In this document: piece by piece, positions 1-8,551 of the stretch | Layout: each line of letters opens with the position of its first letter | Numbering within the stretch: the stretch's first letter is position 1 | DNA from: Cupriavidus plantarum | Lineage (GTDB): Bacteria; Pseudomonadota; Gammaproteobacteria; Burkholderiales; Burkholderiaceae | Reading direction: 5' to 3' | Length of the DNA stretch: 64,000 nt | Assembly: GCF_905397285.1 (NCBI RefSeq) | Contig: NZ_CAJPUX010000001.1 | Coordinates: forward strand, 1,674,001-1,738,000 | Translations under genes and position numbers: made by a program | Notes under the pieces: generated by a model | What the model saw: the letters and a program-made list of their open reading frames with translations, nothing else | Databases searched by the model: none | What the model was told of the DNA's origin: nothing

Positions 1-869
1 ACGACGAATGCGAGGAACGCCCCGCCGGCCATCTTTGCCGCGCCCAGGAGGATCCATCCGGGGCCGGCCATGATCAGCGCGCTCCACCAGCGGATGCGAT
101 TGCGCCTGGTCAGCGGCGGCATGAACCGCAGGAAGTCGACCTGCTCGCCGATCTGCGCGATGAGCGCCGCCGCCACGGTGGCCGCCGCGCCGAACGCGTG
201 CCACGAGAAGCCGTCGCCGTCGGCGAGCCGGCCGTTCAGCGAGAGGAAGTCGCTATAGAGATGCGGCTCGCGCCAGAGAATCAGGGCGTACGGCAACACC
301 AGCAGCACCAGCCAGAGCGGTTGCGTCCAGACCTGGATGCGCGACAACAGGGTCACGCCATGCATCACGAGCGGAATGACCACGATGGCTGACAGCAGGT
401 AGCCGATGGGTCTTGGCATCCCGAACAGCAGCTCGAAGGCCTGCGCCATGATCGCGGCTTCCAGCGCGAAGAAGATAAACGTGAAGCTGGCGTAGATCAG
501 CGAGGTGATGGTCGAGCCGAGGTAGCCGAAGCCCGCGCCTCTGGCCAGCAGGTCCATGTCGAGGCCATGGCGGGCGGCGTAATACGAGATCGGCAGGCCC
601 GTCAGGAAGATGACGAGGCTGACGACGCCGATGGCCCACATGGCATTGGTGAAGCCATAACTGAGGGTGATCGCCGCGCCGATGGCTTCCAGCGCGAGGA
701 ATGCGACTGCACCAAAAGCGGTATTCGAGACCCGGAACGCGCTCCATTTGCGGAACGACCTTGGTGCAAACCGCAGCGCATAGTCCTCCAGCGTTTCGTC
801 GGCCACCCACCGGTTGTAGTCGCGGCGGATCTTGCTGATGCGCTGGACGGGCTGGGTGGCGCTCGACAT
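1..869 (-). CDS. NCS1-type permease-like membrane protein, N-terminal part (possible transporter-type sensor kinase)
   Basis: The gene is cut by the window edge; about 289 N-terminal residues are visible. The protein begins MSSATQPVQRISKIRRDYN and then shows at least six hydrophobic segments typical of cytosine/purine/allantoin permeases (NCS1 family). Ordinary NCS1 permeases do not usually start with a conserved charged RRDYN-WVADETLEDYALRF leader. As I recall, that leader occurs in proteins where a permease-like domain is fused to a histidine kinase/response regulator. The gene is divergent from the amide/urea operon starting at 1065, which fits a sensor or uptake role for amides or urea. 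The permease fold is well supported; the kinase fusion is inference, because the C-terminus lies outside the window. Confidence 0.8.
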   Translation of the reverse strand, partial: MSSATQPVQRISKIRRDYNRWVADETLEDYALRFAPRSFRKWSAFRVSNTAFGAVAFLALEAIGAAITLSYGFTNAMWAIGVVSLVIFLTGLPISYYAARHGLDMDLLARGAGFGYLGSTITSLIYASFTFIFFALEAAIMAQAFELLFGMPRPIGYLLSAIVVIPLVMHGVTLLSRIQVWTQPLWLVLLVLPYALILWREPHLYSDFLSLNGRLADGDGFSWHAFGAAATVAAALIAQIGEQVDFLRFMPPLTRRNRIRWWSALIMAGPGWILLGAAKMAGGAFLAFV

Positions 870-952
870 GGGCGGGCTGGGCGGGAAAGTGGACCGGCTC
901 AGGAATGCAAGTTGTGTGCCCTCTCCCCGCCCGCCGGCACGCTCCCCCTCCG

Positions 953-968
953 TACGTTGAATGACGTA
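953..968. promoter_or_regulatory. Inverted repeat TACGT-N6-ACGTA in the divergent urtA promoter region
   Basis: A 5-6-5 inverted repeat lies in the 195-base gap between the divergent permease-like gene and urtA. It could be an operator for a regulator of amide use, but the arms are short and chance is possible. I found no convincing sigma-54 promoter in the gap, because the -12 TTGC element is missing. Confidence 0.25.
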
Positions 969-1064
969 TAGGCATGCGTATCCGCCGCGCCGCATGATCC
1001 GCCCCATCACACCGCAGTACCTGACACCGCCCATCCAACACCTCGCTGCCAAGGAGCGTCGATC

Positions 1065-2354
1065 ATGCGTGACAAAAAATATTCCGGGTCCCCTTCCCTC
1101 GCCGATGGCGATGGGGTTTCGCTGCAGCGGCGGCGACTGATGCAAGGTGTCGCGTCGTTGCCCATCGCGGGTATGGCGGGCGTGGCGGGCCTCGCTCACG
1201 GTGCCAACATCCCCACCGCCACGGCCAACACGACCAAGCTGGCGGTCACCGATACCGAAGTCACCGTGGGTCAGCTGCACTCGGCCACCGGCACGATGGC
1301 CATCTCGGAAACCGGTTCCATCCAGGCCGAACAACTCGCCATCGATCAGATCAACGCCGCCGGCGGCGTGCTGGGCCGCAAGATCAAGGTGATCAAGGAA
1401 GACGGCGCCTCCGACTGGCCGACCTTCGCCGAGAAGTCGAAGAAGCTGCTGGTGAACGACCGCGTCGCCGCCGTGTTCGGTTGCTGGACCTCCGCCTCGC
1501 GCAAGGCCGTGCTGCCGGTGTTCGAGAAGGAAAACGGCCTGCTCTACTACCCGACCTTCTATGAAGGCCTCGAGCAGTCGAAGAACGTCATCTACACGGG
1601 TCAGGAAGCCACGCAGCAGATCATCTGGGGCCTGGACTGGGCGGCGAAACAGAAGAACGCCAAGAGCTTCTTCCTCATCGGCTCGGACTACATCTGGCCG
1701 CGCACGTCGAACAAGATCGCGCGCAAGCACATCGAGAATTTCCAGAAGAACAAGGTGGTCGGCGAGGAATACTACCCGCTCGGCCATACCAACTTCAACT
1801 CGCTGATCAACAAGATCAAGGTGGCCAAGCCGGACTGCATCTACGCGATCGTCGTGGGCGGCTCAAACGTGGCGTTCTACAAGCAGCTGAAGGCGGCCGG
1901 CATCACGGCGGACAAGCAGTTCCTGCTGACGATCTCCGTGACCGAAGACGAAGTGCTCGGCATCGGCGGCGAAAACATCGCGGGCTTCTACGCGGCGATG
2001 AAGTACTTCCAGTCGCTCGATAACGCGAACAACAAGAAGTTCGTCGATGCGTTCAAGGCGAAGTACGGCGCCAAGTCCGTGATCGGCGATGTGACGCAGG
2101 CCGGCTACCTTGGCCCCTGGCTGTGGAAAGCGGCCGTGGAAAAGGCCGGCAGCTTCGACGTGGACAAGGTCGTGGCCGCGTCGCCGGGTCTCGAGCTCAA
2201 GACCGCGCCGGAAGGCTACGTCAAGGTCGATCCGAACCATCACCTGTGGAGCAAGACGCGCGTGGGCCTCGCCCAGCTCGACGGGCAATTCAAGGTGGTG
2301 GCCGAGTCGCCGGACCTGATTCCGCCGAACCCGTTCCCGAAGGGCTACCAATAA
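1065..2354 (+). CDS. urtA: Urea/short-chain amide ABC transporter, periplasmic binding protein (UrtA/FmdD)
   Basis: The 429-residue protein captures urea or short amides in the periplasm for the UrtBCDE importer. It has a twin-arginine-type leader (QRRRLMQG near residues 22-29, then a hydrophobic stretch) and a mature type I periplasmic-binding fold. Family-typical stretches include VTVGQLHSATGTMAISE, AAVFGCWTSASRKAVLPVFE and YYPTFYEGLEQS. The length matches the UrtA/FmdD family. It is the first gene of an operon continuing through permeases, ATPases, formamidase and FmdB. Linkage to formamidase rather than urease suggests the FmdD branch, for which formamide, acetamide and urea are known ligands; the exact ligand is inference. 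The start follows an AAGGAGC ribosome binding site. Confidence 0.93.
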   Translation: MRDKKYSGSPSLADGDGVSLQRRRLMQGVASLPIAGMAGVAGLAHGANIPTATANTTKLAVTDTEVTVGQLHSATGTMAISETGSIQAEQLAIDQINAAGGVLGRKIKVIKEDGASDWPTFAEKSKKLLVNDRVAAVFGCWTSASRKAVLPVFEKENGLLYYPTFYEGLEQSKNVIYTGQEATQQIIWGLDWAAKQKNAKSFFLIGSDYIWPRTSNKIARKHIENFQKNKVVGEEYYPLGHTNFNSLINKIKVAKPDCIYAIVVGGSNVAFYKQLKAAGITADKQFLLTISVTEDEVLGIGGENIAGFYAAMKYFQSLDNANNKKFVDAFKAKYGAKSVIGDVTQAGYLGPWLWKAAVEKAGSFDVDKVVAASPGLELKTAPEGYVKVDPNHHLWSKTRVGLAQLDGQFKVVAESPDLIPPNPFPKGYQ

Positions 2355-2415
2355 GGGCCAGGCAAGAGCCCGAAGGGCGCAGCAAAGAGATCAACCACGC
2401 GCGGAGTCATACGTC

Positions 2416-3330
2416 ATGAACTTGTCCGACATGCTGAACATCGGCCTGATGCAGGGCTTTGCAGGCCTGAGCCTGTTCTCGGTCCTGCTGCTGATGGCAC
2501 TGGGCCTGGCCATCATCTTCGGCCAGATGGGCGTCATCAACATGGCCCACGGCGAGTTCATGACGATCGGCGCCTATACGATCTTCCTCGCATCCACGAT
2601 GACGGAGCGCCTCGCCCCGTCGTGGATGCCCTACTACTTTCCGCTCGCGATCGCGGTCGCATTCGTGCTGGCCTTCCTTGCCGGATGGCTCGCCGAGTGG
2701 GCGCTGATCCGGCATCTGTACAAGCGTCCGCTGGACACACTGCTAGCCACCTGGGGCCTCTCGCTCGGCATGCAGCAGGTGTTCCGCTCGACGTTCGGGC
2801 CGAAGGAAGTCAGTCCGACGCTGCCCGACTGGCTGATGGGCTCGTGGGCCCCGGCAGAAGGCCTCGACATCCCCATCAATGGCCTGTTCGTGATGGCCCT
2901 GACGCTTGGCGTCGCCGGTCTCGTGTGGCTCGCGCTGTACCGCTCCCGCTGGGGCCTGCGCGTGCGGGCCACCACGCTAAACCGTCCCATGGCCAACGCC
3001 GCGGGCATCAATACGAAGCGCACGGATCGCGTGACGTTCGCGATTGGCTGCGGGATCGCGGGCGTGGCCGGCGCGGCATTCACCACCATCGGTTCTACCG
3101 GGCCTACCAGCGGCGCACTCTACATCGTCGATTCGTTCCTCGTCGTCACGTTTGGCGGCGCGGCAAGTCTTGCCGGCACGGTTGCCTCGGCATTCGGGAT
3201 TGCGCAGACGCAATCGATTACCGAGTTCTTCATGACGGGGTCGATGGCGCGTGTCACCACGCTGCTGCTCATCGTGACGATTCTGATGATTCGGCCGCAG
3301 GGACTGTTTGCCCCCGCCGTCCGTCGCTGA
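2416..3330 (+). CDS. urtB: Urea/amide ABC transporter permease UrtB/FmdE
   Basis: This is a LivH-type inner-membrane permease of 304 residues with about eight hydrophobic segments. It shows the family hallmark GQMGVINMAHGEFMTIGAY near the N-terminus, and the loop NRPMANAAGINTKRTDRVTF that contacts the ATPase. Many urease-linked UrtB proteins carry an extra N-terminal periplasmic region of about 200 residues. This one lacks it and so resembles FmdE of amide operons. It lies 61 bases after urtA and pairs with UrtC. Confidence 0.93.
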   Translation: MNLSDMLNIGLMQGFAGLSLFSVLLLMALGLAIIFGQMGVINMAHGEFMTIGAYTIFLASTMTERLAPSWMPYYFPLAIAVAFVLAFLAGWLAEWALIRHLYKRPLDTLLATWGLSLGMQQVFRSTFGPKEVSPTLPDWLMGSWAPAEGLDIPINGLFVMALTLGVAGLVWLALYRSRWGLRVRATTLNRPMANAAGINTKRTDRVTFAIGCGIAGVAGAAFTTIGSTGPTSGALYIVDSFLVVTFGGAASLAGTVASAFGIAQTQSITEFFMTGSMARVTTLLLIVTILMIRPQGLFAPAVRR

Positions 3331-3367
3331 TATCCGTCGCTGACACACGTTTCCACCGGAGCTCTTC

Positions 3368-4501
3368 ATGCCCATTCCGACAACCCTGCCCGCAAAGCTA
3401 CGCGCCGTTGCCGGCTCCAGCTGGAGCGGCTACGCGCTGCTGGCCCTCGTGCTGCTGGTCGTGATGCCGCTTTCGCTGGATATCTTCCGGCTCAACCTTG
3501 TCGGCAAATACCTGAGCTACGCATTCGTGGCGGTCGGTCTCGTCATGCTGTGGGGCTACGGCGGCGTGCTGAGTCTGGGCCAGGGCGTCTTCTTCGGCCT
3601 CGGCGGCTATGCCATGGCGATGTTCCTCAAGCTCGAGGCATCCGACCCCAAGAGCACGGCGATCCAGTCGACGCCGGGCATCCCCGACTTCATGGACTGG
3701 AACCAGCTCACCGCGCTGCCCTGGTGGTGGGAGCCGTTCCGCCATCTGCCCGTGGCGCTGATCGGCGTGATCGTCGTGCCGATGGCCCTCGCCTTCATCG
3801 TCTCGTTCGCGATGTTCCGCCGCCGCGTCGGTGGCGTGTACTTCGCCATCATCACGCAGGCCATCGCGCTGATCCTGTCCGTGCTGATCATCGGCCAGCA
3901 AGGTTATACGGGCGGCGTCAACGGCATCACCGACCTCAAGACCATGCTCGGCTGGGATATCCGCACCGACAGTGCCCGCCTGATCCTGTACTTCGTCAAC
4001 GTGGTGCTGTTGTTCGCCGTCATCGCGCTGTGCCGCTGGGTGCAGGTAACCAAGCTCGGCGTGCTGTTGCTGGCGATGCGCGACAAGGAGGATCGCGTGC
4101 GCTTCTCCGGCTACGACGTGGCGATGTTCAAGGTATTCGTGTTCTGCCTGGCCGCCGCATTGGCCGCGATCGGCGGCGCGATGTTCACGCTGCAGGTCGG
4201 GTTCATGTCGCCGTCGTTCGTCGGCATCGTGCCGTCGATCGAGATGGTGATCTTTGCCGCGGTCGGCGGCCGCATGAGCCTGGTCGGCGCGGTATGGGGC
4301 ACGCTGCTCGTCAACGCGGGCAAGACCTACTTCTCCGAAAGCTTTCCGGACCTGTGGCTGTTCCTGATGGCCGCGCTGTTCATCGGCGTCGTTGTGGCCT
4401 TCCCGGACGGACTGGCGGGACTCTACAGCAAATACGTGCGCCGCAAGCCGGCCGGGGACGCGGCCACCCCTGCCGAAGGCGTGCCCGGCAAGGCAGCCTG
4501 A
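3368..4501 (+). CDS. urtC: Urea/amide ABC transporter permease UrtC/FmdF
   Basis: A LivM-type permease of 377 residues, the partner of UrtB in the membrane pore. The N-terminal half has several transmembrane segments. The signature GGVLSLGQGVFFGLGGYAMAM sits near residue 75, and the ATPase-contact loop RDKEDRVRFSGYDV near 240. The C-terminal tail is short and Pro/Ala-rich. The gene lies 37 bases after urtB and 30 before urtD, consistent with one transcript. A 642-codon reading frame on the opposite strand is a GC-driven shadow. Confidence 0.93.
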   Translation: MPIPTTLPAKLRAVAGSSWSGYALLALVLLVVMPLSLDIFRLNLVGKYLSYAFVAVGLVMLWGYGGVLSLGQGVFFGLGGYAMAMFLKLEASDPKSTAIQSTPGIPDFMDWNQLTALPWWWEPFRHLPVALIGVIVVPMALAFIVSFAMFRRRVGGVYFAIITQAIALILSVLIIGQQGYTGGVNGITDLKTMLGWDIRTDSARLILYFVNVVLLFAVIALCRWVQVTKLGVLLLAMRDKEDRVRFSGYDVAMFKVFVFCLAAALAAIGGAMFTLQVGFMSPSFVGIVPSIEMVIFAAVGGRMSLVGAVWGTLLVNAGKTYFSESFPDLWLFLMAALFIGVVVAFPDGLAGLYSKYVRRKPAGDAATPAEGVPGKAA

Positions 4502-4531
4502 TCGCCACCGCACAACGTCACAGGAGCGACC

Positions 4532-5275
4532 ATGAGCAATACCGACTTCATGCTGGCCGTGGAAGATCTCACGGTCTCCTTCGACGGCTTCAAGGCGATC
4601 GACAAGCTCACGCTGTACGTCGATCGCGACGAACTGCGCGTCATCATCGGCCCGAACGGCGCCGGCAAGACGACGCTGCTCGACCTCGTCTGCGGCAAGA
4701 CGCGCGCGACCGGCGGCAGCATCAAGTTCGTCAATCGCGAGATGACGGGACTGCCCGAATACCAGATCGTGCGTGCCGGCATCGGCCGCAAGTTCCAGAC
4801 GCCCTCGATCTACGAGAACCTCAGCGTGTTCCAGAACCTGGCGGTGTCGTTTCCGCGCGGACGCGGGGTGTTCGGCGCCCTCGCCTTCAAGACCGATGCC
4901 GAGGTACGCCAGCGCGTGTCGGACGTGGCCGCGGAGATTGGCCTGTCGGAAGCGCTCGAACGCGAGGCCGCGCAACTGTCGCACGGCCAGAAGCAATGGC
5001 TGGAGATCGGCATGCTGCTGATGCAGGAGCCGCAACTGCTGATGCTCGACGAACCGATCGCGGGCATGAGCGTGCGCGAGCGCGAGCAGACGGCCGAGCT
5101 GCTCAAGCGCATCAGCCGCGGCCGCGCCGTGATTGTCATCGAGCACGACATGGACTTCGTGCGCGAGATCGCCGACAAGGTCACCGTCATGCATCAGGGA
5201 AAGATTCTGGCCGAGGGCTCGATGGATCAGGTGCAGAACGACCCGCGCGTCATCGACGTTTATCTTGGCCATTGA
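4532..5275 (+). CDS. urtD: Urea/amide ABC transporter ATP-binding protein UrtD
   Basis: LivG-type ATPase of 247 residues. Walker A is GPNGAGKTT near residue 46, the signature region is LSHGQKQWLEIGMLL, and Walker B is LLMLDEPIAGM, followed by the switch histidine in VIEHDMDFVRE. The signature LSHGQ instead of LSGGQ is normal for UrtD. It works as a heterodimer with UrtE on the cytoplasmic face of UrtBC. A GGAG ribosome binding site precedes the ATG. Confidence 0.94.
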   Translation: MSNTDFMLAVEDLTVSFDGFKAIDKLTLYVDRDELRVIIGPNGAGKTTLLDLVCGKTRATGGSIKFVNREMTGLPEYQIVRAGIGRKFQTPSIYENLSVFQNLAVSFPRGRGVFGALAFKTDAEVRQRVSDVAAEIGLSEALEREAAQLSHGQKQWLEIGMLLMQEPQLLMLDEPIAGMSVREREQTAELLKRISRGRAVIVIEHDMDFVREIADKVTVMHQGKILAEGSMDQVQNDPRVIDVYLGH

Positions 5276-5297
5276 GCCGGGCCACCGAGGAGAAATC

Positions 5298-5987
5298 ATG
5301 CTGAGCGTCGACAACGTTGTCGTCAACTACGGACAGAGCGAGGCCCTCCACGGCATTTCGTTCGCCGCCGCGCAGGGCGAGACGGTCGCCATCATGGGCC
5401 GCAACGGCATGGGCAAGACCACGCTGTTCAAGGCGATGATCGGCATGCTGCCCGTGCGTTCGGGCCAGGTCTGCGTCGATGGCCGCGACGTGGCGCACGA
5501 CGAGAGCTACCGCCGCGTGCGCGCCGGTCTCGGCTATGTGCCGCAGGGCCGCATGATCTTCTCGCACCTGACCGTCGAGGAGAACATCCTCACCGGCATG
5601 GAACAAGGTACGAGCCGCCGCATTCCCGACGAGATCTTCGCCATGTTCCCCGTGCTGTTCGAGATGCGCCGCCGCAAGGGCGGCAACCTGTCCGGCGGGC
5701 AGCAGCAACAGCTGGCGATCGCCCGAGCGCTGGTGTCGAACCCCAAGGTGCTGCTGCTCGACGAGCCGACCGAAGGCATCCAGCCGTCGATCATCAAGGA
5801 CATCGCGCGCGCGCTCAACGAGATTCGCCGCACGCGCGACATCACGATCGTGTTCTCCGAGCAGGTGCTCAGCTTCGCGCTGGACGTGGCGGACCGCCTG
5901 TTCGTCATCGAGGGCGGCCGCTTCGTGCACGAAACACAGCGCAACGGCACCGACCACGATCACATCCGGCAGCTCTTGTCGGTCTGA
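5298..5987 (+). CDS. urtE: Urea/amide ABC transporter ATP-binding protein UrtE
   Basis: LivF-type ATPase of 229 residues. It has Walker A GRNGMGKTT, the signature LSGGQQQQLAIARAL and Walker B VLLLDEPTEGIQPS. The frame is open upstream to 5133, but that extension overlaps urtD in another frame. ATG 5298 gives the family-typical N-terminus MLSVDNVVVNYGQSEALHG and has GAGGAG just upstream, so I place the start there. The spacing to urtD is 22 bases. It completes the five-gene importer. Confidence 0.94.
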   Translation: MLSVDNVVVNYGQSEALHGISFAAAQGETVAIMGRNGMGKTTLFKAMIGMLPVRSGQVCVDGRDVAHDESYRRVRAGLGYVPQGRMIFSHLTVEENILTGMEQGTSRRIPDEIFAMFPVLFEMRRRKGGNLSGGQQQQLAIARALVSNPKVLLLDEPTEGIQPSIIKDIARALNEIRRTRDITIVFSEQVLSFALDVADRLFVIEGGRFVHETQRNGTDHDHIRQLLSV

Positions 5988-6016
5988 TTTCTTTTATCTT
6001 TCCAAGGAGGCATGTC

Positions 6017-7246
6017 ATGACGGACACCCTGATCAAGGTCGACCTGGCCGAATCGCCCTACGAGAACCCCAACGTCCACAACCGCTGGCATCCGGATATC
6101 CCGATGGCCTGCTGGGTCAAGCCGGGCGACGATTTCATCCTCGAGACGTATGACTGGACCGGCGGCTATATCAAGAACAACGACTCGGCCGACGACGTGC
6201 GCGACGTCGACCTCAGCACCGTCCACTTCCTGTCCGGCCCGGTCGGCGTGGAAGGCGCGGAGCCCGGCGACCTGCTCGTCGTCGATCTGCTCGACATCGG
6301 CGCGAAGCAAGACAGCCTCTGGGGCTTCAACGGCTTCTTCTCGAAGAAGAACGGCGGCGGCTTCCTGACCGACCACTTCCCGCAGGCCCAGAAGTCGATC
6401 TGGGACTTCCATGGCATGTTCACCTCGTCGCGCCATATCCCCGGCGTGAACTTCGCGGGCCTGATCCACCCGGGCCTGATCGGCTGCCTGCCGGACAAGG
6501 CGATGCTCGAGACGTGGAACAAGCGGGAGATGGACTTCATCGCGACCGAGCCGGACCGCGTCCCGCCGCTGGCCAACCCGCCGTTCGCGGCCACCGCGCA
6601 TATGGGCAAGCTGCAGGGCGAGGCACGCGATGCCGCCGCGGCCACGGGCGCGCGTACCGTGCCGCCGCGCGAGCATGGCGGCAACTGCGACATCAAGGAC
6701 CTGTCGCGCGGCGCCAAGGTCTACTTCCCCGTGTATGTCGATGGCGCGGGCCTCTCGGTCGGCGACCTGCACTTCTCGCAGGGCGATGGCGAAATCACGT
6801 TCTGCGGCGCGATCGAGATGGCCGGCTGGGTCCATATGCGCGTGACGCTGATCAAGGGCGGCATGGCCAAGTACGGCATCAAGAACCCCATCTTCAAGCC
6901 GAGCCCCATCACGCCGCAGTACAACGACTACCTGATCTTCGAAGGCATCTCGGTCGACGAGGCCGGCAAGCAGCACTACCTCGATGTGCATGTCGCCTAT
7001 CGCCAGGCGTGCCTGAATGCCATCGAATACATGACGAAGTTCGGCTACTCGAAGGCGCAGGCGTACTCGATTCTCGGCACGGCGCCCGTGCAGGGGCATA
7101 TCAGCGGCGTCGTCGATATCCCGAACGCATGCGCCACGCTGTGGCTGCCGACGCAGATCTTCGACTTCGATATCCGCCCGAGCGCGTCGGGGCCGACGAA
7201 AATGATCACGGGTGGGGTCGATCTGCCGTTGTCGCCGGACCTCTGA
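6017..7246 (+). CDS. fmdA: Formamidase (short-chain amide hydrolase) FmdA
   Basis: The 409-residue enzyme belongs to the FmdA/AmdA acetamidase-formamidase family, which hydrolyses formamide (and some other short amides) to the acid plus ammonia in the cytoplasm. Family-typical stretches are NRWHPDIPMACWVKPGD near the N-terminus, GVNFAGLIHPGLIGCLP, the REHGGNCDIKDL segment with conserved His and Asp, and GDGEITFCGAIEMAG. Length equals the characterised formamidases. The start is fixed by a strong AAGGAGG ribosome binding site. Position directly after urtABCDE shows the purpose of the transporter: nitrogen scavenging from amides. Confidence 0.95.
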   Translation: MTDTLIKVDLAESPYENPNVHNRWHPDIPMACWVKPGDDFILETYDWTGGYIKNNDSADDVRDVDLSTVHFLSGPVGVEGAEPGDLLVVDLLDIGAKQDSLWGFNGFFSKKNGGGFLTDHFPQAQKSIWDFHGMFTSSRHIPGVNFAGLIHPGLIGCLPDKAMLETWNKREMDFIATEPDRVPPLANPPFAATAHMGKLQGEARDAAAATGARTVPPREHGGNCDIKDLSRGAKVYFPVYVDGAGLSVGDLHFSQGDGEITFCGAIEMAGWVHMRVTLIKGGMAKYGIKNPIFKPSPITPQYNDYLIFEGISVDEAGKQHYLDVHVAYRQACLNAIEYMTKFGYSKAQAYSILGTAPVQGHISGVVDIPNACATLWLPTQIFDFDIRPSASGPTKMITGGVDLPLSPDL

Positions 7247-7272
7247 ACATCGTCACAAAGCACGGAGCCGCC

Positions 7273-7614
7273 ATGCCCACCTATGACTACCGTTGTGCCG
7301 ACTGCGGTGATTTCGCGGTGCTGCGCTCGATCTCGCGCCGAGACGATCCTTGCACCTGTCCGTCGTGCGGGGCCGCCTCGCCTCGCGCGCTCGTTGCCGC
7401 GCCGGCGTTTGCGAGCATGCCAGCGGCCTCGCGCGCGGCGCATGCGACCAACGAGCGTAGCGCGCATGCGCCGCGCGAGTCACGGCATCATGGCGCGGGC
7501 TGTGGCTGCTGTTCGTCGGTGAAGCTTGCCGGGCGCGCGGATGCGGGAGCCGGCACGCGCGCCGATGCGGTCAAGGGCAACGCGGCCGGCCGGCCGTGGA
7601 TGATCAGCCATTGA
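7273..7614 (+). CDS. fmdB: FmdB-family zinc-ribbon protein
   Basis: A 113-residue protein with an N-terminal zinc ribbon, MPTYDYRCADCG then CTCPSCGAA, giving two CxxC pairs about 18 residues apart. This is the FmdB regulatory-protein domain found beside formamidase genes. The C-terminal half is low in conservation, rich in Ala, His and Arg, and holds another Cys cluster (CGCC) that could bind metal. It lies 26 bases after fmdA and is the last operon gene. Its role (regulator or assembly factor) is not firmly established in the family. Confidence 0.85.
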   Translation: MPTYDYRCADCGDFAVLRSISRRDDPCTCPSCGAASPRALVAAPAFASMPAASRAAHATNERSAHAPRESRHHGAGCGCCSSVKLAGRADAGAGTRADAVKGNAAGRPWMISH

Positions 7615-7678
7615 GCGAACAAGGAGGGAGGAGCAGGAGAGAGAAGTAGGAGGGGTCGCAGGTCGTATGTGGTACCCC

Positions 7679-7728
7679 GGCCCTGCCCCGCGGTTCGCCC
7701 CCAGGAAGGTGCGCCGCGGGGTCAGGCC
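7679..7728. terminator. Long GC-rich hairpin between converging fmdB and iclR
   Basis: Bases 7679-7693 (containing TGCCCCGCGG) pair with 7714-7728 (CCGCGGGGTCA) around a 20-base loop, with about two mismatches. No U-run follows on either strand. It lies between two convergent genes and may act as a bidirectional transcription barrier. Confidence 0.4.
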
Positions 7729-7738
7729 CCCGGGCTCG

Positions 7739-8539
7739 TCATGCCTGCAGGTTGGCAAAGGCGGCGTCGATATCGCCCGCCAGTCGCATCAGATGCGGCG
7801 CCAGCTCTTTCGCCGCCTCGTCGATAGACGCCTTCGTCGAGAGACTGACGTTGAGCACGTGCACCGGATAATGCCCGACGCGCATCGGCGTCGAGATTGC
7901 CATCACCTCGGGCTGCCAGCTTGCGATACACCAGCCATGCGCGCGCACCTGCGCGATCGACGCATCGATCTCCGCGTGTAGCGACGCCCAGTGCGTGGCA
8001 AAGCGGCGCGCGAATTGCCGCATCAACCCTTCCCGTTCGTCGTCCGGCGCCGCGGCGAGCCACGCACGGCCCAGCGACGTCAGGGCCATCGGCACGCGCT
8101 GCCCCGCCGCGACGTTGCGCAGCGAGGTGCGGCGGCCATAACGGATCGACTCCAGATAGACCATCTCGTCGCGATCGGCGAGCGCGAGGCCGACGTTGAG
8201 GTGCTCGGCCTGCGCCAGATCGCGCATCAGCGGCGCGGCCACCTGCAGCAGCGTGGAACCCGTGCGCATCGCATGCGCGAGGCTGAGCACGGGCGCGCCA
8301 AGCCGGTACGCGCGAAGCGTGGCGTCGTATTGCAGGAAGCCCGTATCGACGAGGCTCTGGGTCAGCCGGCTGACCGTCGAGCGCGCGAGGCCCGTGCGTT
8401 CAGCGAGCTCGCCGTTGCCAAGGATCTCGGACCCGGGACGAAACGCGCGCAGGATTTCGATGCCCCGCTCGAGCGAGCGGTTGGCCTGCGTGCTCGCGGG
8501 GCGCCCCCGGGCACGGATGCGCGCTTCCTGCGAATCCAC
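7739..8539 (-). CDS. IclR-family transcriptional regulator
   Basis: The 266-residue protein has an N-terminal winged helix (about residues 20-80, including LERGIEILRAF and ELAERTGLARSTVSRLTQSL) and a C-terminal IclR effector domain (AAPLMRDLAQAEHLNVGLALADRDEMVYLES). It is the last gene of a minus-strand cluster beginning with the Bug protein at 13455, 12 bases after the alpha/beta hydrolase. IclR regulators at the end of such clusters usually sense a pathway intermediate. The near-identical TTCC-N7-GGAA palindromes at 13518 and 14723 are candidate operators. Confidence 0.93.
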   Translation of the reverse strand: MDSQEARIRARGRPASTQANRSLERGIEILRAFRPGSEILGNGELAERTGLARSTVSRLTQSLVDTGFLQYDATLRAYRLGAPVLSLAHAMRTGSTLLQVAAPLMRDLAQAEHLNVGLALADRDEMVYLESIRYGRRTSLRNVAAGQRVPMALTSLGRAWLAAAPDDEREGLMRQFARRFATHWASLHAEIDASIAQVRAHGWCIASWQPEVMAISTPMRVGHYPVHVLNVSLSTKASIDEAAKELAPHLMRLAGDIDAAFANLQA

Positions 8540-8551
8540 GTGCGACCTCCG

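Noticed and set aside
870..1064. A possible sigma-54 promoter (GGCACG-like element) before urtA.
   Set aside because: The -24 element is only partial and no TTGC -12 element stands at the required distance.
3398..5326. A 642-codon open frame on the minus strand across urtC and urtD.
   Set aside because: Both plus-strand genes are unambiguous members of well-known families; the antisense frame is His/Asp/Arg-rich with no domain and is a GC-rich codon-phase shadow.
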